Source of the DNA: Lateolabrax maculatus
Lineage: Eukaryota > Chordata > Actinopteri > Acropomatiformes > Lateolabracidae
Assembly: GCA_031216445.1 (NCBI GenBank)
Contig: CM062211.1
Location: 19,047,501-19,111,500, forward strand
Length of the DNA: 64,000 nt
Direction of reading: 5' to 3'
Under the pieces are notes generated by a model. The model was not told the DNA's origin and did not search any database. It saw only the letters and a list, made by a program, of their open reading frames with translations. Position numbers and translations under genes: made by a program. Below, one piece after another: positions 12,893-25,764 of this stretch (positions are counted from its first letter, which is position 1; every line of letters starts with the position of its first letter).

Positions 12893-13238
12893 TTACAGCG
12901 GTTCAGGTTTCTGTGAGATCAGCCTGCTGGCACATTTCCACTCCAACAATAGAGAGACTGAGCACCTCTCAATAATTGAGCAGAGCTCGACCCTGAAGCT
13001 CAGCACTCTGCTCCAGTGGACGTTATACAACCAGTGAAGGACTGCAGAGGGAGAGGGGCTCTGCATGCAGCCAACCATCCCTCCGTCGAGCAAACATTTC
13101 ATGCAGCGCTGCTATACTGTATATAGTGTAAAGCACTGGAGAGATGTAGTGGGCCGCCACTGTTAAGTAGCTCTCTGTAGCCCTGGAGGTCCATCCATCG
13201 ACGCTGAGAGCAGCTGAGAGTCGATCGTTCCTGAACAA
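12893..13238 (-). pseudogene. hAT (ZBED-like) transposase relic
   Basis: The minus-strand frame starting at 13238 contains DGWTSRATESYLTVAAHYI (about 13197-13141). This is the characteristic hAT catalytic-core segment around the first acidic residue (D of DGWTS). Similarity in that frame ends after about residue 33. Further on, in a shifted frame (about 12893-13050), VHWSRVLSFRVE and LLLEWKC are compatible with the next hAT blocks, which suggests frameshifts. No zinc-finger BED domain, no C-terminal dimerisation block and no full ORF are present. It is a dead fragment of a DNA transposon. Confidence 0.6.
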
Positions 13239-16141
13239 CTGCAGCTCGCGATCATTTATTCAGGGCGGCTCAACGGGCCGATCAAAGTGCACACGTGAAG
13301 GCAAACAGCAGCAGAACTCAAGCACTTTGACCATATTCTTATAATATGCTTCCAGACAACTTGGAAGTCGATACTTTCCGACCTCCTGCTGGAAAAGGTA
13401 AAACTGGAACGCCACTTAGTTACCCCAGTTCCTACATGTAAAATCTATGCGGCGAATCAGTTGTCTGACGTCACACAACAATGTCAAAAATGGTAAACCA
13501 TAGGCAACGCAAAGTATATTTGCCTGTATTTAACTAAAATAATACAATTCAATTGTCTATTGAGTTGTCAGCCATGTTATTTGCATCGTGCACCAGGAGG
13601 TCGGAAATTTCAGTTTTTGTCTTGTTCCGTTAATCGACACATTCGGGCTGTTTTCACACAACGTAAAGCTCCGATACATCGGATCTGCAGCTCGGGCTTC
13701 ATCGGTTTGTCTCACCGACAGCAGCAGCACTACATGAGCTCGGCTATAACTGATAGACAACAACTGGGGCGCTGCTAAAACTTTCTGGGAGGAACTCATG
13801 CTCTCAAATTTCTGTTCCACGCTGCAAATACATAGACACAAATAGACTATTTTGGCTTGGCCTTGTGACCCAAACAGCACCGATCGGTTTGAGATGAATA
13901 CATGTAGCTGACCGTTACTCTAGTTCTCACATGGCACAACACAGTTTAAAATGATATAAAAACAATGGATCCTTAATTTCACACACAACTAAACAACCAA
14001 CAGCTATAAACGTCTGACACGATGACTGTCGGCTGTAGTTAAGTAACTGACTGACTTTAAAACTCTGAGTTGAAATATGTAAAAGGATCATGAATATACA
14101 ATAAATGGCTACATGATATCATGCGAACAGACTGGCAGATTTATGTTTGTTAGTTATTTCTAATATTTTAGAAAAATTTAAATAATGGAATTAAAATGTA
14201 ATTTTGTTCAAACATGACCCTGTTTGGATGCCAACTAAAGAAAAAGCGTATATGTAGAAATAACACAGGTTAGATTCATGCTTTATTGTTGGTGTTTTCA
14301 AACAAGTTTCCCTTATAAAAGAGGAGGAGGACTAACTGATGAGTTTGGCAAACGTGACACCATCTTTGGTAACGTTGGTTGAAGGAGAACCGTCCTCAAA
14401 CAGCCTTGGAAGTACTATAACTCTTACTACTGAGCAGACAAACACACTGTTTAAACTGTTAATACCTGTAATACCTGGTAGGATTCCTGCAGATGTCTCA
14501 GGACAGGACACTGAACACTTCACTTCACTCTCTGTATCTCCCATTTCTCCTCCTTCCTCAATAGAAAGCCTCTCAGTGTTTGCTAGACTACCTCCTCCTC
14601 CTCCTCCTCCTCCTTCCTTCTATTTTTCTTTGTTTCTGTTGTGTTTTTCCTCCTCTGGATCTCCCTCTGCGTCCACCCACACTAACCTAACATGCACTCT
14701 GCCCCAGGCTCCCTCTCTACGTCTCCATATATACAGAAACAGCTCTTCTCGTTTTCAACACACACTCCAACATTTACTGTATGCCGCAGTGGTCTCCAGC
14801 CTCAGTATGATTCATGCAAAAAAAAAAAACAGCTTCTTATAAAAACAGTGTAGGATTTAGTGTCAGAAAAAGCAACAGGATTTACATCCAGTGGAGACGA
14901 TGAGTAAGTGTTGTCCCTCTGCAGAGAAGACGTGTGTCACCGTCTGTTAAAAACGAGCAGGCCAACATTTTAATGGAGATGCAGATCAGCGAGCGCCCAG
15001 AACAGGGAGAGGTCCGAGTGTGTTTAGCATAGCTTAGCACAAAGACTGGAAGTAGGGGGAAACTGTTAGCCCAGTTCCATCCAGAGTGAAAAAAGTACAC
15101 CATGGCCTGTTTGCAGCCTTGTTTCAGTAGAACTTAAAGTAGTTCTAGGCTGTAGGTTTGTGGTGAAGTTGTTTAAATTCTTTTTAGACACACTTGATGT
15201 AAATAGTTGAGCGTAAAAATTTTCCTTTAAAATTATTCACAGTTTTGTGCCGTTTATTTTTGCGTCGCTGTTGGTGTGTAAAAGGTCTTTACATATTAAA
15301 ACTGTGCGACGGTCAAACTTAAAACAACTCAATTGCAGAAAAAAAACGAGTTTAAGTCCAAAAAAATCTAAGTTTACACCAAGACAAATAAATGTAGACA
15401 AACAAAAGGCAACTCCAAAAGAAAACCCCAAAAAAGGCTCACAAAGCATAGGTGGAAAAACAGAGGAACAGACTAGAATCAAAATCCAGAGAAAATCACT
15501 AGGAGGAATAAATGGCTGCAGAGCTGATCTTTCGAAAAAGAATTTAGACAATCTGGCAAACAGGAATAACAGAACACAGCTGACGAATGAAACTGGTGGG
15601 AAACTAAACAAAGGCAGGAAGTAAAACAAGCTGGAAAGCATGAGGACAGGTGAATACAAAATAAAACAGGAAGTCAAAAGTCGTCACAAACTGGGTGTTT
15701 GCAGTGGAAGAAAGGAGCAGATATTTTAATCATTTTAATGAGCGTTTTCTTTGCATCCAGCACTGTACAGGACCTGCCTATAGGCCTCTGTTTATTAGTC
15801 ACTGTGTTACATCAGTGTACATTAGTTTGCACGGAGGTGTTGTAGATGACTCCTGAGGCTACAGTGCAGCTGCTTGTACCTGTGATCCAGAACAGGGCTC
15901 TGGCTGTGCAGCACAGTATCGCTGTTCCCGGGGTTGTGTATTAGGACCGAGTGTGTTCGCGGCGCTGTTACAGACGCCGCTGAGAGTCGTATTCTTAGCT
16001 CAGTAAGAATAGCTCCTCTCTGACTCAGACTGCTGCAGCCCACAGAGCTGAACTGCAGCACTGAAACACACAGGAGACCAGTGTGTACTTCAGCATTAAG
16101 GTCACCAGAGCTGAACCAGGCCTCAGACACTAATATACTGA
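13239..16141. other. Non-coding spacer beside the hAT relic
   Basis: A short inverted pair is present (TTCCGACCTCCTGCTGG near 13376 and CACCAGGAGGTCGGAAA near 13591), possibly the remains of an element. The frames at 14339-14842 and 15247-15624 are long by chance: one is S/P-rich over a CTC run, the other K-rich over A-rich DNA. No known protein is recognised. Confidence 0.55.
15021..15072 (+). repeat. 'AGCTTAGCACAAAGACTGGAAG' repeat, copy A (core)
   Basis: The core reads TAGCATAGCTTAGCACAAAG then ACTGGAAGTAGGGGGAAACTGTTAGCC. The same core recurs at 40533-40586, in reverse at 49681-49740, in decayed form at 49224-49280, and its downstream part at 43525-43680. It belongs to an interspersed element common in percomorph fish. 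Confidence 0.65.
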
Positions 16142-16460
16142 GTGTCTTTCCTTCTCCTGTATTTCCTTTCCTTTCTGACCTGTTTTATTTCCATGTCCCC
16201 TTCCTTTCTCTTTTTTAGACGTATGTATTATCGTCCTTCCTTTCTTTTCATTAACTCATATCACTTCTTTCCATCTGTCTTTTGTTTTCCTTCTTTCTCC
16301 TTTGTTTTTCTCCTCATTTTTCCTTAACTTTCCTCTTCTGTCTTTCTGTCGTCATTTCCTTCTTTTTATTATTTGTTCCTTTGTTTTCAATTTCACCTTC
16401 CATTTCTCTCCTTTTCCTTTCATTCCTTCTTGTGTTTATTCTCTTTCCTACTTAATCAAT
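16142..16460 (+). repeat. Pyrimidine-rich (C/T) strand-asymmetric tract
   Basis: About 320 bp are dominated by C and T on the plus strand (for example TTCCTTTCCTTTCTGACCTG and CCTTCTTTCTCCTTTGTTTT) without a strict repeat unit. The open frames here (16142-16327 and 16302-16499) have runs of F, S and L only, and reflect composition. Confidence 0.7.
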
Positions 16461-16826
16461 AAAGAGATTCTAAACTTAAACAGCTTTAAAGCACAATGAG
16501 GAAGAATATATCAGCAATTAAAAGTAAATTGGTAAAAGAAGTAAAATGACTCTTTTTTACAGCAGCAGTGATCAGTATTAAAAGTTGTATTTGACGTTGC
16601 GTGTCGGTCAGTCAGCCTGATGTTAATCTGTTCAGCAGAGTCACTGTCTTCTGACACTCGGAGCTGCTTCACATGCCGGACTATTTTAGAGAGGTCACAT
16701 CTGAACGTGCCGCTGCTGGACGCGACATGTGTTTGTTCCTGGAGTTTGACTTTGCTCCTGTTGATCTGATCCTGGGCTGAAAATCACAGAGAAATAAGTG
16801 AAACACTCAAAAAAGTGTTAAAGTGT

Positions 16827-17065
16827 CCCAGCCTGGCCGTTTCTGCGGTTGTGTCTCAGTTTGCACACCTGTCTCGTGTTTAGGTCTCATTTGCACCTGC
16901 CCCCCCCCCAGCTGTGTCTTGTTCCTGATTGTGCATATATGTTCCTGTTTTCCTTTGTTCTGTTTGGTCCTCGTCGTTTGTGGCGTGTTTCCCTGTTCCC
17001 TGAGTGTTTTCTGAAGTTTTTAGTTTAATAATTCATTTTGACGGCTTCGTGCTCCGACCGTGACA
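16827..17065 (+). mobile_element. Possible LTR-type or other dispersed repeat fragment ending GTGACA
   Basis: TTGCACACCTGTCTCGTGTT, a run of C9, TTCCTGTTTTCCTTTGTTCT, GTTTAGTTTAATAATTCATTTTG-like sequence and the end GCTCCGACCGTGACAG follow the order of a pyrimidine-rich fish repeat that I associate with LTR elements. No partner LTR and no gag or pol frame is seen in the window. Confidence 0.3.
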
Positions 17066-18124
17066 GAAAACGCTGTTAGTCTTGTTAATCAATTTGCCAT
17101 CTATTATTTCAACAGTTTAAAATAATGAATGACAGAAATGAACTAAAAAAAGACTTGTAGCAGGTCAACCTCCCATCAAATATGACACTTCTCTTAAATA
17201 ACTGTTTCAATATAACTTCTTTAAATGTGTTATTTTACGATTCCTCACTGTCATTGTAATCAACACTTCCTGTAATTTATTCCTGTTTAAATGTGTCCAT
17301 GGTAACATTTCTAAAAAAAAAAGCCCATAAAACTACTGAGGACTGTTGCTGTCACTCGATGCTACTGAAGAGCATATTTAGATAACAAGTCCTCTCAGAC
17401 CAAAAATCTGCACCTAATGAAGGCGTGTTTAGAAATCTCCATTTTAGTGACCTTGAACTCAGTTTGCATGACAAGAGGAAAATATTGGTTTCCAAAAACC
17501 CCCAAAGCTTTAGTCTGATTCACAGAACATCAATAATGAACAAACAGCACCGTCATATCTTTCAAAATTTATTGAAACTGTTGTAATATGATGAAATCAG
17601 AATGGACATAAATCGTCGACTAACCTTGCATAGGTTGCAGACTATGCCTCACCAACAAATGACAAACATTGCATAATGCAGCGAGAACCCATATGAAACC
17701 TGTAAAAAAAGAACTGACGTACTGCAGTCGACTCGACCGCAGGGTTCAGGGAGGATCAACAGCCCAGTGGAGGGTGAACGAGTACATTTATTATTTTATT
17801 CTTTTAAATGATGCCTCCAGCTGTGGGACTTTCAGTCGTCGTGGTCAGGATGAGACTTGTGAAGTCGGGACTAGAGGGAACACACGTACTACCATTAAAG
17901 GACAAACTAAACCTAATGAGTCCCAAAGTCACAGATCCTCCAGCTGAAAATAAGTCGTTTTTAAAATCTTTTTCTCTGAAGAGTGTAGTAATATTATCAC
18001 AATAATGCTTGTATGAGCAAAAATGTTACCATGATTGATTTATGTGAATGTTGGGATTATGCACCTCAGTCGCTCATGCACTCTCACAGAGCAACATGAA
18101 GTTCCTCATACTTCAGACTCCTCA

Positions 18125-18156
<32 letters not shown>

Positions 18157-21100
18157 GTGTCATGGCTTTTTAAATCAGACATTCCTATGAACACTTGTGA
18201 AACATTAAGTAATGCAGAGTTTCTCAACCTGTTTATTTTTAGCTCGACATATCTTTGAAACACGAGTTCCTTTGGAATCTTTGAACAGTAAAAATAGTTT
18301 CAAGACATCAAATTAGACTTTGGGAGCTGATGTTGTTCAATAGTTTTCTTTTTATAATGTTTAAAAGGTGAACTGATCAATTTTTGTGATGAAAAATATA
18401 ATTTAAAAGGCAAGTCATCTCTGAAAATCTTTCTTCGATGTTATCTTACTCATATTTTGGGACCTAAAGATGAATCATTCAGGGTGAAAACTCGTTCTTG
18501 ACCTTGGAGTCTTAACTTAAGGGCCCCTTACTATCTTTTTTCTAGAGGTTTAACGGTTTCTGAAGGTCTTCATCAGTGAACACTGAGCAAACTCCACTCT
18601 GTATAAAAGTAGTTCACTATATCCAATGTCAGGAATTGAAGCTCAATTAATTTTTGAGTTAGACGTTAATTAATGAGACTTTTTATGACTGATTAGCTTC
18701 TAATGTTCTTGTTTTTCTTTATCTTCATTCATTATTACGTTTAAATGACAGTAAAACACTTTGAAACTGGCACTTACATGGAGTGTGCAATACAAATACA
18801 TTTTGACTTGGCTTGTTTTTACCAATAAAAAATATATTATTATCACAAAATTGATCAGTTAGCCTTTTTGAAAATTAAAAACTGACAATAATGCCCAAGA
18901 TAAATCCCAAGAGCCCAATGCTTTGAAACAGCTTATTTTGTCAAGTCCAAAAACACAGGGATTCAATTTAGGAAATCTTAACCAGCAAAGGTACATTTAC
19001 TGAATGAATGACATAATCAGTGGCAGATTTTTGTGGATTATCTTCCTTTTTGATCAACAAATCAGTTCAAGCTTTGATTCAGATTTTAAAAAATTACATT
19101 TTATTCTTTAGAAGTCTGCTTTAAAGGACACATTGGCTGCTCCAAGTGGATGAGAATCATGCAATACTTTGTTTACAGCTGCAGGTATCAATATCTTTTA
19201 TATTAACAGTGGATTCAACGACAGTAATGTCCTTCTCAGAGACTCTGCAGCTCTAAGTCCAAATACATCAAACAAGTCCTAAAAACGTCCAGTGGAGGTT
19301 GAGGAACTCTGCATCGATGGCTTATGTCAGCAGTCAAAGAGAATCAAACCAAAGTATTTTTCCAAATAGCCTTTTGTTGATATGCAGCCCTGAAGATCGA
19401 TCATGTTTCCGTCTGTTAATCAACAATTTAATAATTCTGGACTCGGCAGTTGGAAGCTTGTAAACTAAATCATATGAACTGTAGGTACAAAAAGCGGACA
19501 CATGGTCATCCTCTTTACTGCAAACCAAAGATTATAAATAACAAACATACTGTAAAGTTTTCAGAACATATGACCCACAATCTAGAAAATGTCCTTTTTT
19601 TTTTGTTCATCTGTCTGTTAAGCTGCTCTGATGATATGAAAAAACTATAAAACTTCATTTGGTCCCTTCAGTGGTGCAGATATGTCTCAAACTTTGGCCT
19701 AAAAACACTACAAATATGAACAAACAGAATTTAAAACCAAGACGACCAACTACCCTGATGTTGATTTCAATCACTAACTTCAAATAAAACTTCAACGTGA
19801 TTTTATTCTTTCAAAAAACAAGTTGTGAAATTTGTAATTTTGCTCCCTCTGACCGACGGCGTGTTTAACACGTAGCACCTTCATAGCGTTGATTTATTTT
19901 GTCATTTGAAAGGTTAATTAAAGGGATTTGATTTCATGCACGTTCGTTGGCCTTAAACTAACTGACCGATGACACACAGCTGAAACACAACTGAGGCTTT
20001 TCACACAGTAAACCCTCCGGTAAACATGTCTGCAGTGACTGAATGCACACAAATCACTATCAATGTTATTTCAAAAGCACAAATTATTTACTTATGCACA
20101 CATACTATTATCTTGTTAATAACTTATTCTTAGTGCAGAAATCTCGCATATACAAATTTTCGATGAGATATGGAGAGAAATAAAAAAAATTTGAATCTTC
20201 AGGACTTCAAGGCTTCATCAGTGTTCAAAGACATGAATATATTTTCTTATATTACAACTCAAATAATAAAGAATTTGAGGTGAATCGATTACATTTGACA
20301 GGCAGTGAAAATACTGTTTGTAATTGTCTGGCAGGTGAAGCTTTGTTAATGATGATTCAGTTGTTTTAGCAGACTGACCTGCTGCGCTCTGAATGAAAGT
20401 AATTCATCGGAAAAATGATCAGATTTATTCACTGGAAGTGCAGCAGCTGAGTCAGTTCTGGGCCCTGCTCACCCAAACAGGCGTTTTCAACCGTCCCGGC
20501 GGCTGATTGGACGTCTCAGTGTGTCCTGAGACGAGGTCCGATCGGCCAGAAGTGAGAACAGCTGTGTGGGTGGATGTGGAGGGCGGCTCAGGTCGTTATG
20601 GATCCACACGTCAGCGCTGAGATTCAGCTCTGAGCGTAAAAAACAAAATCCTGCAGCAGCTGATTCACATCGTCGTGTTTGGCCGGAATAAAAAACCTGC
20701 AGACTCTTACGTAACCAAAACCTCCTGACTCAGAAGCAGCTCTGCTGCTCCACTAATGTTGCATTTCTCACTTTTGTAAGTTTCCTCAAATTTGGATCCT
20801 TTATCAATCTTAAAGTAATACTGTTGATGCTTACAAGGTCAAGTTTCTTTCTGCAACTGACTCGAGAGCTAAAACACACCCTAAAGCCACTTAGTGTAAC
20901 ACAGAGGCAGAGTGTCTTTAAGGTGCCTGTGATCCATCACAACACTCATATTTGGCCTTAACAAACTGAACACAACAATACTGGAAGATACTGTTGCATT
21001 GAAACAAAAAAACCAACAAAAGAAATGCCAGGACTGAAGCATGAAAAGTTCACATTGAGCAACTGAAAACATGGTAACAGTGAAACAAGGTGAGTGTGAG

Positions 21101-22310
21101 TGGTGCATTCAGTGATCTCATAAGGTCAGGTGATATTTCCTAGGTGTTTGTGTTAAGTCTAGTAAATATAATTAAGTGGAATATGAAGTTAGTGTCACGT
21201 ATAATAACACTTCAAAGATCCCAAATTGTTTAAGTGTGCCACATTCCACCAGTCTCGTCCCAGTTTCTCCTCGCAATCGAGTTTCAAAGTGTCAACAGTG
21301 TGAAGGAGGAAATCTGCATGTGTGTGTGGGAGATATAAAACATTTATCATGGAAGATTAACACTTTATGTTGCAGCTGTTATCGTGACTGCAGCAAAACC
21401 ACAATTTTGAGGGCAAACTGCAGACGGAAATTTAAGCCAATAAGTGCATATTTTTGGGCCAGATCAGACTGAGTCAACGCCCCTTTTTTATTGTGGATGC
21501 TTTTTAATATCATCCAGATTCATTCATCAGTCCTCGTGTCGTCCTTTAACACCACAGAGAAGACAGCCATGTGCTCGCACCTCCAAACAACACAGCAGCA
21601 GCAGCGCCATTTTGCTGGCCTGCAGAGTGACTAATGCCTGTGGTAATGTTCAGATGAACGCTGAGTTGCTGGCTGCTCTGCAGAGGAAACACTGACTGCT
21701 TCCACTGTGCTCAGATTCATCATCATCTCTCTAGAGCAGCGTCCACAACGGAGCACCGCCAGGCTAAAAGACACTTATTATTCCCCTAATTTCTTTGGCC
21801 TCAACCAATTGTCCTAACAACATGTTGGACAATGAAAGCCTTAATCAAGCATAAAAAACATTGTTGCAGCAGTCGGATGAAGATACAGCAGGTCAGAGGG
21901 TTAAAACAGCGAGCGAGGCTGGCGACACGGAGACTCGTGGTCAACGCAGTGAACACATAAGGCTCATTGTTTTCAGCTTTTTCTAGGTTTTAAACACAGA
22001 TTTCTTTTAAAAGGAGCAGGTCTAATTATCAGCAGCGTTTCTGTTTTGGTCCCAAGAGTCAGAGAGCGGCAGTGTTTTGTGCAGCCAGAGGGCGCTGTTC
22101 AGCTGCCATTACAGCCGACGGCCCCTCTCACTGTGGCAGTTGATGAAAAGTTGTAGAAAAAAAGCACAAGAGCTGCTGATTATGCTGCAGATCTGCTGAA
22201 GTCCTTTTTTAAAATGCTGCAGTCAGGGCCGTAGATTTAAATACAGAGGTCATGCATTAAATTTCTTCTTTTTTTTTTTGCAATATTTACATCGAACAAA
22301 AAGTCTGACG
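17066..22310. other. Non-coding AT-rich spacer
   Basis: No long frames and no recognised exons. The (CAT)10 at 18128-18157 is the only conspicuous feature. AGCCAGAGGGCGCTG at about 22084-22098 only loosely resembles a CTCF site. Confidence 0.6.
18128..18157. repeat. (CAT)10 microsatellite
   Basis: Pure CAT/TCA trinucleotide run. A shorter CAT run is at 23929-23950 and a CAG/GCA run at 24361-24382. Confidence 0.95.
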
Positions 22311-22650
22311 TATATTTTTCTTGTCAACAAATCTCATGTGCAGACTGAATATCAACCAACAAGTATTGTGTGTGTGTGTGTGTGCATCAAGGCCTGATAT
22401 CTCTTTCCTCTGTGCCATAGAGCTCCACTGTTGTCCAAAAACTATTAAATACACACTGCAACAAATGTGGATTCATCCGCCGCTAAAAATAGTCCTCAAC
22501 AAATGTGCTATTTCCTCCTGTTTGTTTGCTAAAAACCACAGTGAGTTGTTTTTAAAGATCCACGTCTTCAGTAAGAACCAATGGGCTTGCAGGGTCGACA
22601 CGTCGTTGGTTTGGGTCTTTTCATGGGATTTGTTGACAAAAAGAACAATA
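22311..22650 (+). mobile_element. MITE copy 2 (TTGTCAACAAAT family), both ends present
   Basis: The left end TATATTTTTCTTGTCAACAA plus ATCTCATGTGCAGACT is mirrored at the right end, where GGGTCTTTTCATGGGATT plus TGTTGACAAAAAGAACAATA reads as the inverted repeat. The body matches copy 1 closely. The element is about 340 bp with no open frame of its own (apparent ORFs across it are chance). It is probably a non-autonomous DNA transposon. Confidence 0.75.
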
Positions 22651-22923
22651 TTGAGTTTAGACAGACTCATATCCTTTCATCACCTTTTTAAAAATGTGTC
22701 GGGGAATGATATAAGTATTAAATAAAGTGGTTCATCAAACCAGGCCAAACAACACACGTAGGACTTATGACCTCAGTATTTATGAAAGCCTGTCTGCAGA
22801 TCTATTTCATGATCCAATTTTCATAGAAAATAAAGAGCCTTATGATATGCCTTACTGATATCTATGATCGACACTATTGTAGATATTTCCAATTAGTATC
22901 AAATGTCTATTTGATTTGCTTTT

Positions 22924-23244
22924 AAAGGGAAATTCTTGTATTTTTCAACCTACAGTCTTATTCACATTATATTGGTCATGCTCCTCCTCACTGCTAGTTT
23001 CCAAACAAACGTACATTTTGTATAATGCCGAATGCTTGTCTCAAAGTCCAAACAAAGTGGACACCAGAATTAGGCCCCTGGATTAGCTACAGTAGTTTAT
23101 CTGAACCGTGTTTATCTGGTTTGCAGTTAGCCACTATAACTAATCCGGGGTGCTCACCTCTGTTTCTTTCATCTGGACCAACTGTCACAATAACCACAAT
23201 TTTGACAATAACGCCCATGTTGAAAAATACTGAAATGTCCCTTT
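22924..23244. mobile_element. 320-bp inverted-repeat element with AAAGGG termini
   Basis: The left end reads AAAGGGAAATTCTTGTATTT then TTCAACCT. The right end, read on the minus strand, is AAAGGGACATTTCAGTATTT then TTCAACAT. The ends are imperfect inverted repeats of about 30 bp. The sequence resembles a common percomorph MITE that starts this way. The interior has no coding capacity. No target duplication is evident. Confidence 0.6.
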
Positions 23245-25764
23245 TATGGAGGTCAAACTCAAGTACCTGCAGATGTGTGATCTGCTGTAGTTTCTGCTGA
23301 ATCTCCATGCAAACAATCCATATTTCAACATCTGTGCACTGCAGCCGTGTGTCATCGACCAGGACAGAAGTGAGTTAATCCAGGACCAAAAATCTGGCCC
23401 CAGAATCAGGAATCAGGAATATACTCACATCTTTATCGAAACATGTTTGTCTATAACCTCTTTTCCAGGTGTGCAGGGAGTAGTGCATCTTTATGGCAGG
23501 AGAAGATAAGCTGCACATAGTAAGCTCTTTGCTGTCTATTGTAACGGGAGGCACTTTAGTCAATTCTATAATGAGACGGGGTTCAAGGCACTAGAAACTA
23601 GTTTTAGATATCTATGAAATTTGTTAATTACTGCTTTCCTTCTTGAAACTGTTTTTAAAAGTCAAATGCAAGAAAATAAAATGGGGTCACAAATCACATA
23701 AAATGATCCCATGCACTCCATCGTCAAAGATCAAAGCTTTGAATAAATGAAAAAGGAGGATGTAATTTCTGAAATGTCATTTTTTAAGAGATCGTCAGAT
23801 ATGTCTCTTCTGATATTTTTTCTTGTTTTTGTGTTTTTCTTTTTTTTTTTTTTCAGCAGATTTGTCCCCTCCGGCAGTTAAGCTCCGTCATGCACCGTAT
23901 CCTGTCGTTAGCTGACAATGAGGAGAATCATCATCATCATCATCATCATCCCCCAGCTCCCGAGGTCCCTCCACAACTGCAAGCAATTTAATACTGTAGT
24001 CATGCATTGAGTATACATAGCTATACCATAGCTAATTAGGCCATAATGCTTTAGTATTTTGACATGCCATGATCTTCGAAAAAGAAGTGTTCCTGTTCCC
24101 TTAATGCTTTAACATTCAACACTTAAATGCTCTAAAATAACTTAAACAATAATAAATAGCCAGTGCACTTTTGGTGAAAACAAATGAGAGAAAAAACTGC
24201 GATTCCAGGAGGAGAAGATGAGGGTCAAAGAAGGAAAAAATGTAAAAATAAAAATGAGGTAACGTCTTGTGCATGCCAATATAAGAGAGAAGAGTCTCCA
24301 CATGCTTTTATATAAAGGAGTGTTGCATGGCATCATACAGGGAACCTCCAGCCGACCTGTAGCAGCAGCAGCAGCAGCAGCAGTGCAGATAATCCTCCAA
24401 GGCTCGGCACACTTCCTGTTTGTTTCTGATAAGGTGCCTGAAAATCATTGATCAACATCTCTCGCTGAGTTTTCCAAAATGTCCCTGGATGTGCCGCAAA
24501 AAAACACGCCTGAACTTCAACTGTAATCCACGTGAAACGTGTTTCTTCGGGAGCGAGTCGTCCTCCGACGTGTTCTTCAAATCTCAGTTGGGCTTCGTTG
24601 TTTCGTTTTTTTGTTGTTTTTTTTATCTTTTATCCTGAAAGTTGAGTCTATTGCACAAAGCCTGGTAGGTGTCGGGGATTTTTTTAATAAATTCAATTCA
24701 GTCAAATTAGTACATTTTGTTCTCACTTTGCAAAATATTCCCTCATGCTCTTAAAATATAGTTTGTTCTCTCAATTTAGTCGTTCAGTCTTTTGAATTTC
24801 TATATTCTTTGCAACTGTCTTTTATTAAATTAAATGTGGGACTATTTATTCATATCCTGCACTCTACTTTTCTTTCTCGTGTTTAATCTTAAATTTAATC
24901 AGTTTTATTCACTTTTAGCTCCAGAAAAAGACTTTCTTTATGAATCTAAATTAATCTATAACAAGCTGTAATTCTATAAATGACACTGAAGAGATATGTA
25001 GTAGAGAAGTGTAACTACCTATCCTGGTTAAAAGTAATTATCCAAGCAAAGTGAAGATGGTAACACTACTCACAGGGAACTGCATCAATTTAGTATTGCA
25101 CTTCTATAGACAATTCTAACAGAATTGGTGCAACAGAGACCAAAATATCCTGACTTTTGCCTGCATACTACAAAAACACTGGTTCCTACATTTCCTATGA
25201 TGCATCAACACAATAATCACTACCTTAATATCTGTTGTTTGACTCTTCCCATGTGGTAAATGCCAGTAAATTGTGATTTAAATCGAAGCAGCAGAGGTCA
25301 ATGGTGTCTTTGTCTGCCTGTAGAAACAGCTTTCAAACCCTCCACCTGCAGTCTGCCAAAACTAAGATAACCCTGATGAGATCACAGGTCATGTTTTCAA
25401 ACTTGGAAAAAGCTGCCGCAGATTCACAAAAGACAATATGTCAGTCAACTAACTGGTGGAGTTCCTCTTGAATTTGAGGGAATAAAATAAATAATTCAGT
25501 GGTACAAGTGTCTAAAATTAGAGAATTTATCAAAAATGTTCCCACGACACCTGCTGATCTCTGAACTATTGCCAAACAACTCTGTCACTGTTTTCATCAA
25601 ATAACTGAGCCTCTACCTTTATAAATGTACCATGTGTGCCTTAAACTCTTTAATTATTCACACATGTTTGAATGAGTCAATGCAAAAGAAGAATAAAATG
25701 CACCAATGGAGATAAAGCATCCAGATATTTCTACAATATTTACACTGGTGCGCCGGACGCCGCC
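23245..25764. other. kcna1 downstream region, probably including its 3' UTR
   Basis: This lies 3' of kcna1 on its own strand. Several minus-strand AATAAA signals exist (TTTATT on the plus strand near 24821, 24844 and 24903), but none can be chosen as the cleavage signal. Otherwise AT-rich; CAT and GCA runs at 23929-23950 and 24361-24382. Confidence 0.45.

Noticed and set aside
14339..14842. 167-aa plus-strand frame
   Set aside because: S/P/L-rich translation over a CTC repeat, with no recognised domain. Nothing supports splicing or expression.
15237..15677. Overlapping 125-aa and 146-aa frames on opposite strands
   Set aside because: A-rich DNA gives a K/N-rich frame on one strand and an F/L-rich frame on the other. 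No known protein recognised.
22084..22098. CTCF site (AGCCAGAGGGCGCTG)
   Set aside because: Two bases of the core are missing between CCA and AGGG.
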